Shown here piece after piece: positions 42,404 through 50,786 of a stretch of DNA of 64,000 nt (its first letter is position 1; the number at the start of each line of letters is the position of its first letter). Location: contig NZ_AP023086.1 of assembly GCF_021655555.1 (NCBI RefSeq), positions 3,316,685 to 3,380,684 of the forward strand, written 5' to 3'. The notes under the pieces are model-generated. The model was not told the origin of the DNA and did not search any database. It worked only from the letters and a program-made list of their open reading frames with translations. Both the position numbers and the translations under genes were made by a program. Source of the DNA: Marinagarivorans cellulosilyticus (GTDB lineage: Bacteria; Pseudomonadota; Gammaproteobacteria; Pseudomonadales; Cellvibrionaceae).

Positions 42404-42994
42404 CTAGCCGCGAATGCGATAAATAGCCGTTTCGCCAAATAGGTTGGGGCGCAGCGGGTGGAGCCATTTGTCCGGCGCTGTTTCTGCTGCAACTTGCCTA
42501 TCGATGACTTGGTAGTTCAACTGTTTGCACAGCACCTCAAAATCTTTGAATGTACAAAAGTGAATATTCGGGGTGTTGTACCATTCATAAGGTAGCAAGT
42601 CGGAGACGGGCATTTTCCCGCCGACGGCTAAATGCCAGCGCGCGCGCCAGTGACCAAAGTTAGGGAAGGTCACAATCGCTTCGCGGCCAACGCGCATCAT
42701 TTCGGCAAGTACTTTGTCGGGGTAGTGCATAGTTTGCAGTACTTGCGACATAATAACGGTATCAAAACTTTGATCTGCAAAATTGCTGAGCCCGCCATCT
42801 AGGTCTTGCTCAATAACATTAATGCCTTTTTTAACACATGCCAAAATGCCTTGCTCACTAATTTCAAGGCCATAGCCGCGTATGTTTTTTGTTTGCGTTA
42901 AATGGTTGAGCAAGCTGCCATCACCGCAGCCTAAGTCCAGTACCCGGGCATTAGGTTTAATCCAGTTTTCAATGATTTTTTGGTCTATGCGCAT
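42404..42994 (-). CDS. metW: Methionine biosynthesis protein MetW
   Basis: A class I methyltransferase-fold protein (196 residues) that partners MetX; in Pseudomonas and relatives MetW is needed for full homoserine acyltransferase activity. The SAM-binding signature VLDLGCGDGSLLNHL, the VIEQDLDGGLS strand and VIMSQVLQTM are present, with GREAIVTFPNFGHWRARW as in the family. Its start overlaps the metX stop by ten bases, indicating coupling. Confidence 0.93.
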   Translation of the reverse strand: MRIDQKIIENWIKPNARVLDLGCGDGSLLNHLTQTKNIRGYGLEISEQGILACVKKGINVIEQDLDGGLSNFADQSFDTVIMSQVLQTMHYPDKVLAEMMRVGREAIVTFPNFGHWRARWHLAVGGKMPVSDLLPYEWYNTPNIHFCTFKDFEVLCKQLNYQVIDRQVAAETAPDKWLHPLRPNLFGETAIYRIRG

Positions 42995-44133
42995 GTGCTG
43001 GCGACCTTTTGCATATAGCTTGAAAAAAGCGCTTCATAGCGTGGTTGATTGGGAACTAAAAATGCATCGTGCCCGTAAGGCGATTCGATTTCAGCATAAA
43101 AAACATTTTTGTCTGCATGTAATAGTGCGGTGGCAATTTCGCGTGATCGCTCGGGCGCAAATCGCCAATCGCTATCAAATGAAATAACGGCGAAATCACA
43201 CTGGGCCTGCTGAAAAGCTTTTACCGGGTCGTCTTGGTATTCTCGGGCAAGGTCAAAGTAGTCCAGCGCGCGAGTCATTAGAATGTAAGTGTTAGCGTCG
43301 AATGATTTTGAAAATTTACTGCCTTGGTAGCGCAAGTAGCTTTCTATTTGAAATTCTACGGGCACATCGCTGCCTTGTTCAAAACTACCAGAGCGCAATG
43401 CGCGGCCGAATTTTTCGCCCATACCATCATCGGATAAATACGTAATGTGGCCAATCATGCGAGCGACAGACAAGCCGGATTCGGGCAGCGTGCTATTTTC
43501 TAAATAATGGCCGTCCATAAACTCAGGGTCGGCCATAATCGCTTGGCGAGCGGTTTGGTTAAAGGCTATATTTTGCGCTGTTAGCTTCATTGCGGAGGCA
43601 ATTACGACGCAATGGCGCAGGCGCTCTGGGTATTCTAAGGCCCAGCGCATGGCTTGCATGCCACCCAGGCTGCCGCCAACAACCGCCGCCCATTGATCAA
43701 TACCGAGGTGATCGGCCAGTTTAGCTTGATTGTGTACCCAATCGCGTACACGCAGCGGCGGGAAATCGCTGCCCCAGGCTTTTCCTGTTTTTGGGTTGAG
43801 GCTGGTGGGGCCTGTAGACCCATGACAGCCGCCAATATTATTCATAGAAACGACAAAAAAATGGTTGGTATCGATGGCTTTACCTGGGCCAATGTACGCA
43901 TCCCACCAGCCGGGTTTTTCTTCTCCTTCGTAAAAACCCGCCGCATGCTGGCTGCCAGAAAGCGCATGGCAAATAAGGACAGCATTTGATTTTTGGGCAT
44001 TCAGTTTGCCGTAGGTTTCGACCATAAGGTCGTAGTCTGGCAGCGTGTGCCCGCAAGCTAAAGTGAAGGGCTCGCTAAAGTGAATTTTTTGAGGGCTAAC
44101 GAGCCCGACAGAGTTTGGATCGGTGGTGGGCAT
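42985..44133 (-). CDS. metX: Homoserine O-acyltransferase MetX
   Basis: An alpha/beta-hydrolase-fold enzyme that acylates homoserine as the first committed step of methionine synthesis. Motifs: NNIGGCHGSTGP, the nucleophile elbow GGSLGGMQAMRWA, and C-terminal DSDWRFAP and YGHDAFL supplying Asp and His. At 382 residues it is normal. Whether the donor is acetyl- or succinyl-CoA cannot be read safely; the gammaproteobacterial MetX/MetW arrangement favours succinyl. It is cotranscribed with metW and follows moaD after a 50-base gap. Confidence 0.94.
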   Translation of the reverse strand: MPTTDPNSVGLVSPQKIHFSEPFTLACGHTLPDYDLMVETYGKLNAQKSNAVLICHALSGSQHAAGFYEGEEKPGWWDAYIGPGKAIDTNHFFVVSMNNIGGCHGSTGPTSLNPKTGKAWGSDFPPLRVRDWVHNQAKLADHLGIDQWAAVVGGSLGGMQAMRWALEYPERLRHCVVIASAMKLTAQNIAFNQTARQAIMADPEFMDGHYLENSTLPESGLSVARMIGHITYLSDDGMGEKFGRALRSGSFEQGSDVPVEFQIESYLRYQGSKFSKSFDANTYILMTRALDYFDLAREYQDDPVKAFQQAQCDFAVISFDSDWRFAPERSREIATALLHADKNVFYAEIESPYGHDAFLVPNQPRYEALFSSYMQKVASTCA

Positions 44134-44183
44134 TGGTTACCGTGTAATGTGTAATTGGGGTGCCGCTGGCTGAAAGTTGTTGA

Positions 44184-44435
44184 TTAACCACCGGTTACCG
44201 GTGGAAAAAAGGCAACTTCGTCATTGGGGTTTATATCTGGATTGCCGGCGGCCATCTCTTGGTTGATGGCGCAGAGGATACTGGGATCGGCCAGCGCTTG
44301 CCAGTGTTGCCCGCGCTGTGTGAGTGCTTTTTTTAGCGCGTCAAGCGATATGGTGGAATCTAGCGGGTAGTTTTCGTCGCGCACTCCAAGAGATTCACTC
44401 AGTGCGGCGAAAAAGCACAGTTTAATAGAGGACAT
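44184..44435 (-). CDS. moaD: Molybdopterin synthase sulfur carrier subunit MoaD
   Basis: An 83-residue ubiquitin-fold sulfur carrier for molybdopterin synthesis. It ends FFPPVTGG; the terminal GG is thiocarboxylated and donates sulfur to precursor Z with MoaE. NQEMAAGN and NPNDEVAFFPP are family-like. It follows moaC closely on the strand. No moaE is seen in the window (the next gene is metX), so the catalytic subunit must be elsewhere. Confidence 0.9.
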   Translation of the reverse strand: MSSIKLCFFAALSESLGVRDENYPLDSTISLDALKKALTQRGQHWQALADPSILCAINQEMAAGNPDINPNDEVAFFPPVTGG

Positions 44436-44480
44436 ACATTAAACTCTTGTTGGTTAGGGGCTGTGCGGTTGAAGGTCAAA

Positions 44481-44981
44481 CTAAGCGTGCCAGTTGCCGC
44501 TGCGGCCGCCACTTTTAGCGACTAATGTCGTGCCAGTGATGGTCATGCTTTTATCGACAGCTTTACACATATCGTAAAGGGTTAACGCAGCAACCGATAC
44601 CGCTGTGAGTGCTTCCATCTCTACGCCCGTTTTGCCGGCAAGTTTGCAGGTTGCCTCAATGCGCACCCGACTAAGCTCGGGCTGCGCTGTAAGTTCGACA
44701 GCAATTTTGGTTAGCATTAATGGGTGGCATAAAGGGATTAACTGGCTTGTTTGTTTGGCCGCTTGTATGCCGGCAATGCGCGCCACCGCAAATACGTCCC
44801 CCTTTTTATGATTGCCATCGTTAATCATTTGCAGTGTTTGAGGTTGCATTTCGACATAGCCAGTTGCCGTCGCGGAGCGTTCGGTAACCGCCTTCTGGCC
44901 GACATCGACCATATGAGCTTCACCTGCGGCATTAAGGTGCGTTAAGCCGTTTTTATCGCTGTTTTTTGTAGATTCAGTCAT
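44481..44981 (-). CDS. moaC: Cyclic pyranopterin monophosphate synthase MoaC
   Basis: Converts the MoaA product to cyclic pyranopterin monophosphate in molybdenum cofactor synthesis. Motifs: LTHLNAAGEAHMVDVGQK, QLIPLCHPL, KTGVEMEALTAVSVAALTLYDMCKA (family core) and a C-terminal KSGGRSG. At 166 residues it is a full-length protein. Its start overlaps the dapE stop by eight bases, so it may be translationally coupled to a lysine-pathway gene; it is followed by moaD. Confidence 0.95.
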   Translation of the reverse strand: MTESTKNSDKNGLTHLNAAGEAHMVDVGQKAVTERSATATGYVEMQPQTLQMINDGNHKKGDVFAVARIAGIQAAKQTSQLIPLCHPLMLTKIAVELTAQPELSRVRIEATCKLAGKTGVEMEALTAVSVAALTLYDMCKAVDKSMTITGTTLVAKSGGRSGNWHA

Positions 44982-46116
44982 TAAACAGGCGTTCCATCAT
45001 GGATTGGTAAATTAAGCTGAGCTTATCTAAATCCGAGGCGCAAACGTGCTCATTCACTTGGTGGATGGTGGCATTCAAGGGGCCAAGCTCTACCACTTGT
45101 GCGCCGGTGGGGGCAATAAAGCGCCCGTCTGAAGTGCCTCCCGATGTTGATAGCTCGGTTTCGTAGCCTGTTACGGCTTTAATGGCGCCTGCTGCGGCTT
45201 CTACTAGCTTGCCTTCGGCAGTAAGGAAGGGTTGGCCAGAGAGTGTCCATGTTAGGTCATAATTGAGTTTGTGCTCATTTAATATGGCTTCTGAACGTTC
45301 GCGCAGTTGTTGTTCTGTAACTTCGGTAGAAAAGCGAAAGTTAAAAACGATGTGCGCTTCGCCAGGGATTACATTGGTTGCGCCGGTGCCACTGTTAAAA
45401 TTTGATATTTGAAAACTGGTGGCAGGGAAGTGATCGTTGCCGTTATCCCAGTGTTCTGCGCTGAGTTGCGCAATGGCTGGTGCCACCAAATGAATGGGGT
45501 TGGCGGCTAGGTGGGGGTATGCAACATGGCCTTGTTTACCTTTAATGGTGAGTTGCGCACCTAGCGAACCGCGCCGGCCATTTTTAATAATATCGCCGAC
45601 TTTGTTCGTGCTGGAGGGCTCGCCTACTAGGCACCAAGTGATTTTTTCATTGCGGGCTTCTAGCCATTCAATCACTTTAACTGTGCCATTAATGGCGGGA
45701 CCTTCTTCGTCACTGGTAATTAAAAAGGCGATGCGGCCGTTGTGGTTGGGGTGCTCTGCAATGAAATTTTCGCAGGCGGTAATCATGGCGGCAAGGCTGC
45801 CTTTCATATCAGCTGCACCGCGGCCGTATAAAATATCGTTTTCGATTTTGGGTTCAAACGGCGGGTTATCCCACTGCTCTTGTGGCCCTGTGGGTACCAC
45901 ATCGGTATGGCCTGCATAGGCCAGAATGGGGCCATCGCTACCGCGCACAGCCCAAAAGTTATCTACATCACCAAAGCGTAAACGTTCAGCTTTAAAGCCA
46001 ATAGCCTCTAAGCGCGCAATCATCATTTCTTGGCAATTGGCATCTTCTGGGGTGACAGACGGTTGAGCGATTAAGTCGCAGGCGAGCTGCAGGGTAGGGC
46101 TTAGGGGGTTGGTCAT
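44974..46116 (-). CDS. dapE: Succinyl-diaminopimelate desuccinylase DapE
   Basis: A zinc aminopeptidase-fold hydrolase releasing LL-diaminopimelate in lysine and peptidoglycan synthesis. Metal ligands and catalytic residues are in AYAGHTDVVPTG, GRGAADMKGS and TSDEEGPAINGT, with the late SGGTSDGRFIAPTGAQVVE and NATIHQVNEHV. The 380-residue length is typical. It lies downstream of dapD in the same direction with a hairpin between, and overlaps moaC. Confidence 0.95.
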   Translation of the reverse strand: MTNPLSPTLQLACDLIAQPSVTPEDANCQEMMIARLEAIGFKAERLRFGDVDNFWAVRGSDGPILAYAGHTDVVPTGPQEQWDNPPFEPKIENDILYGRGAADMKGSLAAMITACENFIAEHPNHNGRIAFLITSDEEGPAINGTVKVIEWLEARNEKITWCLVGEPSSTNKVGDIIKNGRRGSLGAQLTIKGKQGHVAYPHLAANPIHLVAPAIAQLSAEHWDNGNDHFPATSFQISNFNSGTGATNVIPGEAHIVFNFRFSTEVTEQQLRERSEAILNEHKLNYDLTWTLSGQPFLTAEGKLVEAAAGAIKAVTGYETELSTSGGTSDGRFIAPTGAQVVELGPLNATIHQVNEHVCASDLDKLSLIYQSMMERLFND

Positions 46117-46173
46117 GAGTAAATCTTTAGTGTTGGTAGGCTAAAAGCGCAGGGTTGCAAGTGATGCGGATAT

Positions 46174-46207
46174 AAAGGCCTGCAGCAAGAAGGTGGCTAC
46201 AGGCCTT
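46174..46207 (-). terminator. Hairpin between dapD and dapE
   Basis: AAGGCCTGcAGC pairs with GCTaCAGGCCTT; on the minus strand TTTAT follows. It is possibly an attenuating or partial terminator after dapD. Confidence 0.5.
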
Positions 46208-46239
46208 GTGCGTACTAAACAGCTAAGTGCTAGGTAGAC

Positions 46240-47271
46240 TTAGTTGTTAGCGTGCAATTCTTCGTTTAAAGCAATAGCTGTTTTATTGGTTTTGCATTCC
46301 ACAGCACCAGTAAGCGAGTTGCGACGGAAGAGTAAGTCGGCTTTGCTGGCAAGATCGCGCGCTTTTACTTCTTTGACTGGTTGGTTGCTATCGTCGAGTA
46401 AAATTACTTTAGTGCCTGCGGTGATATACAAACCAGACTCTACAGTGCAACGGTCACCTAAGGGGATGCCGATACCGGCGTTGGCGCCAATTAGGCTTTC
46501 TTTGCCAACAGAAATAACGATGTTGCCACCGCCAGAGAGCGTGCCCATTGTGGAACAGCCGCCACCCAAGTCGCTGCCTTCGCCGACAATAACACCGGCA
46601 GAAATGCGGCCTTCAACCATGCTAACGCCTAAGGTGCCTGCATTAAAATTAACAAAGCCTTCGTGCATGATGGTTGTGCCTTGGCCAATGTGCGCACCTA
46701 AGCGTACGCGGGCTGTATCGGCAATACGTACGCCAGAAGGCACGACGTAGTCGGTCATTTTGGGGAATTTATCAACGCTGTCGACACTGATGACTTGGCC
46801 CTTTAAGCGGGCTGCTAGTTGTTTGGCGGGCAGCTCGGTTAGGTCGATAGGACCTTGGTTTGTCCATGCCACATTGGGCAGCGAAGCGAAAATACCTTCG
46901 AGCGAAGTTTCATGCGGTTTAACTAAGCGATGGCTGAGTAAGTGAAGCTTTAGGTAGGCTTCGGGTACAGTTTTGGGGCCGTTGTTTTCGCTTAATACCA
47001 CAGCAACGATTGGAGCTTGGCTGTCTTGTAATTGGCGTGCAAGCGCGGCTTGCTCCGAATTATTACCCTCTAGTGCGTCTGCTAGGGCGGCCAGCTGTGT
47101 ACTGCTGGGAATGTAGGTGCCTTGTTCGGCGTTAACATTTAAGGCTTTGATAAAAGCTTGTGCTGTTGCGTTTTCGGGGTTGACCAACGGTAGGGCAAAA
47201 AATGTGTCTAACCAGTCACCATTGCTGTTTTGGTGGCCAATACCTAATCCGAGGGCATAAACTTGTGTCAT
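46240..47271 (-). CDS. dapD: Tetrahydrodipicolinate N-succinyltransferase DapD (long type)
   Basis: Succinylates tetrahydrodipicolinate in the diaminopimelate pathway. This is the 340-residue Pseudomonas-type form: an N-terminal domain (YALGLGIGHQN...), then a left-handed beta-helix with hexapeptide repeats (VRLGAHIGQGTTIMHEGFVN, GEGSDLGGGCSTMGTLSGGG). The C-terminal region is short. It is distinct from the 274-residue enterobacterial DapD. It follows yffB and precedes dapE. Confidence 0.94.
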   Translation of the reverse strand: MTQVYALGLGIGHQNSNGDWLDTFFALPLVNPENATAQAFIKALNVNAEQGTYIPSSTQLAALADALEGNNSEQAALARQLQDSQAPIVAVVLSENNGPKTVPEAYLKLHLLSHRLVKPHETSLEGIFASLPNVAWTNQGPIDLTELPAKQLAARLKGQVISVDSVDKFPKMTDYVVPSGVRIADTARVRLGAHIGQGTTIMHEGFVNFNAGTLGVSMVEGRISAGVIVGEGSDLGGGCSTMGTLSGGGNIVISVGKESLIGANAGIGIPLGDRCTVESGLYITAGTKVILLDDSNQPVKEVKARDLASKADLLFRRNSLTGAVECKTNKTAIALNEELHANN

Positions 47272-47311
47272 TGTGTTTTCCTAATACGACTAAACGATTT
47301 AAAAATAAAAA

Positions 47312-47665
47312 TTATGAGGGCGAGTGAAAGAGTGCGCTGTACTGTGCTTCACTAAAACCAACACTGACGCCATCGTGGTGCTCGACAAGGGGGCGCTTGA
47401 TCAATGTTGGGTTGGCCAGCACTATGGCTAAGCCTTGAGGTTGTAAGACGCGCTCTTGATCTGTTGGCGATAACTGCTTCCATGTTGTGCTGCGCTTGTT
47501 GATGAGCGTATCGGCGCCGAGTGCCTCGCGCCATGCGTCTATTTGTTTGAGTGTGAGGCCGCAAGTTTTTACATCAAAAAACTCATGCTCTATATTGTGC
47601 TCATTGAGCCAAGATACGGCTTTTTTTACGGTGTCACAATTTTTTATGCCATATACACGGATCAT
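47312..47665 (-). CDS. yffB: ArsC/Spx-family protein YffB
   Basis: A 117-residue thioredoxin-fold protein of the arsenate reductase (ArsC)/Spx group. It starts IRVYGIKNCDTVKKAVSWL (single Cys10, C-x4-K), then INKRSTTWKQL and NPTLIKRPLVE. A neighbour of dapD/dapE in many gammaproteobacteria. The function is uncertain; glutathione-dependent reductase activity has been proposed for the family. It is divergent from a small exported protein, with starts 40 bases apart. Confidence 0.92.
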   Translation of the reverse strand: MIRVYGIKNCDTVKKAVSWLNEHNIEHEFFDVKTCGLTLKQIDAWREALGADTLINKRSTTWKQLSPTDQERVLQPQGLAIVLANPTLIKRPLVEHHDGVSVGFSEAQYSALFHSPS

Positions 47666-47705
47666 GCGAAGTTCTCGCCACGTTGCTGAATGGAGGAATC
47701 AAGGG

Positions 47706-48164
47706 GTGCAAGCATACCATAAGCGTTCATTCTCTTGTTTATGTATGCTATTGATATTCACTGCTTTTACTGTTGTTAATGGCGTCAAAGCGCAAGAAAG
47801 TGCGCCGCAGTTATTACCCTTTTCAACTGATGGCTGCTCGATGTTCCCCGATGGTACTGTTTGGGATTACACCTTGTGGCAATCATGCTGCGTTGCCCAT
47901 GATATGGCTTATTGGCAAGGTGGTGATTACATGACGAGAATGGCTGCCGATGAGGCTTTGCGTGTTTGCGTCGATGACCTTGGCGAGCCAGCAGTTGGAG
48001 TAGCGATGCTGATTGGTGTGCGTATAGGCGGCTCGCCTTATTGGCCGACATCCTTTCGCTGGGGCTATGGCTGGCGTGAGCCGCGTGGTTATAAGCCGCT
48101 GACGCGCGAAGAGGCTTTGGTGGTTGAACGCATGCTACAAAAGCAATCGTTAATTGCGCATTAA
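47706..48164 (+). CDS. Secreted phospholipase A2-like small protein
   Basis: A 152-residue exported protein. I chose a GTG start because GGAGG lies nine bases upstream and it places a clean signal peptide (SFSCLCMLLIFTAFTVV, cleavage near VKA) at the N terminus. The mature part has DGCSMFPDGT and QSCCVAHDMAYWQGG: the CCxxHD catalytic motif of phospholipase A2 (His and Asp) with a preceding possible Ca2+ loop. The rest, including WPTSFRWGYGW, is specific to this group. Activity on lipids is inferred from motif only. Confidence 0.8.
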   Translation: MQAYHKRSFSCLCMLLIFTAFTVVNGVKAQESAPQLLPFSTDGCSMFPDGTVWDYTLWQSCCVAHDMAYWQGGDYMTRMAADEALRVCVDDLGEPAVGVAMLIGVRIGGSPYWPTSFRWGYGWREPRGYKPLTREEALVVERMLQKQSLIAH

Positions 48165-48215
48165 TCGTGCAACTTTATAGGGTGTTATCGCCATGAGTTT
48201 TTATAGGAGGTGGGT

Positions 48216-48590
48216 ATGAGAAAAACGCTATTAATGCTGGGGGGCGCGCTGAGCTCTTTGGTTGGCTGTGCGACAAATGGTCTGCAAGGACAGTGGCAGT
48301 ACAGTGATGGCAATACGACGATAGGTTTGAATTTACAGGCTGAGGAGTTATGCGAGCTATCGCTATCGCGCTTTGTTCGCGACGACATGAAAAAAACGTG
48401 CCGCTACGAGACGAATAAACACGACAAGGTTGCCGACCCTAAAGCGCCAAAGGGGTATTTGGTCTTTTTGCATGATGACGCGGGTAATTGTGATGTTTTT
48501 GCGGACTTTGAATTTAGCTATGATCGCGACGCCGAGCTGTTGACGTTTCTGGTAGGGGATACGCCCTTCGTGATGGAAAAGCTAAAGTAG
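48216..48590 (+). CDS. Small lipoprotein, unknown
   Basis: A 124-residue protein with a lipobox (LSSLVGC, Cys18) after MRKTLLMLGGALS. The mature part has GQWQYSDGNTTIGLNL and a C-terminal DAELLTFLVGDTPFVMEKL, suggesting a small beta-barrel fold. TAGGAGG lies five bases before the ATG; a GTG six bases earlier falls on the ribosome-binding site. It follows the phospholipase-like gene by about 50 bases on the same strand. No family is recognised. Confidence 0.75.
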   Translation: MRKTLLMLGGALSSLVGCATNGLQGQWQYSDGNTTIGLNLQAEELCELSLSRFVRDDMKKTCRYETNKHDKVADPKAPKGYLVFLHDDAGNCDVFADFEFSYDRDAELLTFLVGDTPFVMEKLK

Positions 48591-48604
48591 GATTGTTATG
48601 CAGG

Positions 48605-48629
48605 AAAAGCGGGAGGGTGTGCCCCCCGC
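48605..48629 (-). terminator. Terminator of hoxX-like gene
   Basis: On the minus strand GCGGGGGG pairs with CCCTCCCGC (one bulge) and is followed by TTTTCC, just past the stop codon. Confidence 0.6.
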
Positions 48630-48641
48630 ATATAGAAAGAT

Positions 48642-50354
48642 CTAAGCGACGTTAGCGTTTGAGGCTGAGGCCTGCGGTGCATTTTCATGCTGCGCTGCTA
48701 CTGGCGGTTTGCCTTTGTACACAAACAGTTTGCGTTCCATGTGGTAAGAGCTTTCTGGGTTGTAAAAAATCTCTCTCATTTTGGCAAGTTCTTCGGTACG
48801 GTATGCACTTAAAGGCTTCGCTTTCTCGTCTGCTGCTCGCTGTGCTCGCTTGCGTTCAAGCTCAGCTGATAAGTCGATTTGAGTTGATTGCTGTTGGCAG
48901 AAGTGATGCAAATGTTCGTGGTATTGCTCCCAGTCCTCCGGCAGCATTTGATCCGCAAATTGGCAATTAATAGCTTCGCTCGCTAATAGTGGCTCGCATT
49001 GGCTTGTGAGTTCGGCGGCGAGTGATTGGCCTACGCGTTTTGGTAGTAAGTAGGTCCAGTACTCGGAGCCGTATAGCCCCATTTTTTGGTAGTGCGGGTT
49101 TAGTACGACACCTTCGCGGATAATAACTTTGTCGCAAGCGAGCGCCAAAATAGCTCCCCCAGCTCCGGCATTATTGCGAAGCGCGGCAACGGTAAGCTGG
49201 TTGGGGGTATTTATGATTTCCTCAACCACGTCGTCGATAGCATTAATATTCTGCCAAGATTCCAGTGCTGGATCGCTAGCGGCTTCAATGCAGTTTAAAT
49301 GTATGCCGTTACTGAAAAAGTCTTCGCCGCCCATTAGGACAATCACTTTAGCATCACTAGTTTTTACTTGAGCTAAGGTGTGTTTCAGGCGTAAGCATTG
49401 CTGCGTGTTGGCAGCGCCATTATAAAAGTCAAAATAGACGTAGGCGGTGTCGCCTTGGCGCTCTACGCGAATATCGTCAATGGCGCTGGAATCGAAGTCG
49501 CCAATTAAACCTAAATCGCTATTGCCGGCTAAAACATTAATCACTCTGGCCGCTGGTAGTTTAATGGCTGGCAAGTCTGGGTGTGTTTTACACTTCATTT
49601 GCTTGATCCAAACGGCGCCATCGAGCGTGCCGATACAAACCGCACCGTGGCGAATCGCTAGTATTTGCTTGGGCTTGCCTTTTAAGTGTGGCTCGTTCGC
49701 GGGACCAAAAAGGTGAATGTCGTGGCCAAGCAGGTGGTCTAGTAGGCCTGGTGTGGTATCGGCAGCAAAGAGTTTTTGGATGATGGTATGGGTGTTGTCT
49801 TGGTCCCAATTAATGGCGCGCATCGGTTGTCGTAGCAGCGGGTTGCAAGTGCCTTCAACGTTGGGGTTATTGTAGTCGAGCGGTTTGGGTGTGAAGGCGG
49901 TGTTCTCGAAGTCAAGCAAAGCCTGCTTTATAAGCGCAACGGCGGTCGAGCTAACCTCGCGCTTATAAACACTGGTTTTGCCTGCACGGCGAAGGGGGAA
50001 ATTTTGTGTGCCCCAAATGTCACCAGCATCCATTTCGCTATCGGCTTGTAGCAGCGTAACTCCCCATTGGGCAGCATCTTGAGTAATGGCATAATCAATG
50101 GATGAAGGGCCGCGATCCCCCTCAATACCTGGGTGCACAATAAGGCATTTATGAGCGCGCCAAATGTCTTCTGGTATGCGATGGGTAAGAAATGGACACA
50201 GAATTAAATCAGGCTGAAAGGCTGAGATCTGTCGTCTTAGTACTGGCTCGTCCATGCCGTAATGTTGATCAATATCATGTCCGAGTAATACTAATTCTCT
50301 TAAAACACGCTGGCACAGGCCGCTAAATGAAGAGGCGAGAATCAAAACTTTCAT
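48642..50354 (-). CDS. hoxX: Hydrogenase maturation factor HoxX-like protein
   Basis: A bifunctional protein that in aerobic hydrogenase producers makes CO for the [NiFe] site from a formyl group. The N-terminal formyltransferase-like domain (about 1-270) has CLIVHPGIEGDRGPSS and a DIWGTQNF turn. The C-terminal enoyl-CoA-hydratase-like domain (about 280-550) has GGEDFFSNGIHLN, NAGAGGAILALACD and NPHYQKMGLYGSEYW, the family signature. At 570 residues it is full length. No hydrogenase or hyp genes are present in the window, so its client is unseen. A 50-base-plus non-coding interval with no partner lies upstream. Confidence 0.88.
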   Translation of the reverse strand: MKVLILASSFSGLCQRVLRELVLLGHDIDQHYGMDEPVLRRQISAFQPDLILCPFLTHRIPEDIWRAHKCLIVHPGIEGDRGPSSIDYAITQDAAQWGVTLLQADSEMDAGDIWGTQNFPLRRAGKTSVYKREVSSTAVALIKQALLDFENTAFTPKPLDYNNPNVEGTCNPLLRQPMRAINWDQDNTHTIIQKLFAADTTPGLLDHLLGHDIHLFGPANEPHLKGKPKQILAIRHGAVCIGTLDGAVWIKQMKCKTHPDLPAIKLPAARVINVLAGNSDLGLIGDFDSSAIDDIRVERQGDTAYVYFDFYNGAANTQQCLRLKHTLAQVKTSDAKVIVLMGGEDFFSNGIHLNCIEAASDPALESWQNINAIDDVVEEIINTPNQLTVAALRNNAGAGGAILALACDKVIIREGVVLNPHYQKMGLYGSEYWTYLLPKRVGQSLAAELTSQCEPLLASEAINCQFADQMLPEDWEQYHEHLHHFCQQQSTQIDLSAELERKRAQRAADEKAKPLSAYRTEELAKMREIFYNPESSYHMERKLFVYKGKPPVAAQHENAPQASASNANVA

Positions 50355-50724
50355 GAAGTCTTCCTTAGGTTAGTGGGTTAAATATTTCTGGAGCTATTCA
50401 TCCTAGATGTTAAAGGATCTATATGTAACATATGTTAAACAGCCCGCGGCTAAAAACTGAAGTATTCAGTGCTTGAATATTGAAGTCCATAAAAATTGCT
50501 ATGTTCAGCAATTCCTATTAGCTGATTTTGAAATAACTTGACGCCTGTATCAACAAGTTATTGTGGGCTTTGGTGCTTAAGTGCGACAAAATAAGACCCT
50601 TAAGGACAAATTATCATCATTGCTTGGGATGTTATAGGAGGCGGGGAAGTAATAACTTTTTATTAGAACTCATTAGTCTGGAGTTATATGTAAGGCTTAG
50701 ATAAGGGATATAACGTAATGATGG

Positions 50725-50763
50725 AAAAAACGCCCGAAACCGTAGACGGCATCGAGCGTTTTT
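50725..50763 (-). terminator. Terminator of MHYT gene
   Basis: AAAAAACGC pairs with GCGTTTTT around an inner CCGT/ACGG stem; on the minus strand a T-run follows. The remaining 50355-50724 interval holds no recognisable feature apart from the presumed hoxX promoter. Confidence 0.75.
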
Positions 50764-50786
50764 AAGGAAAGCGAATAGTGGCTAAC

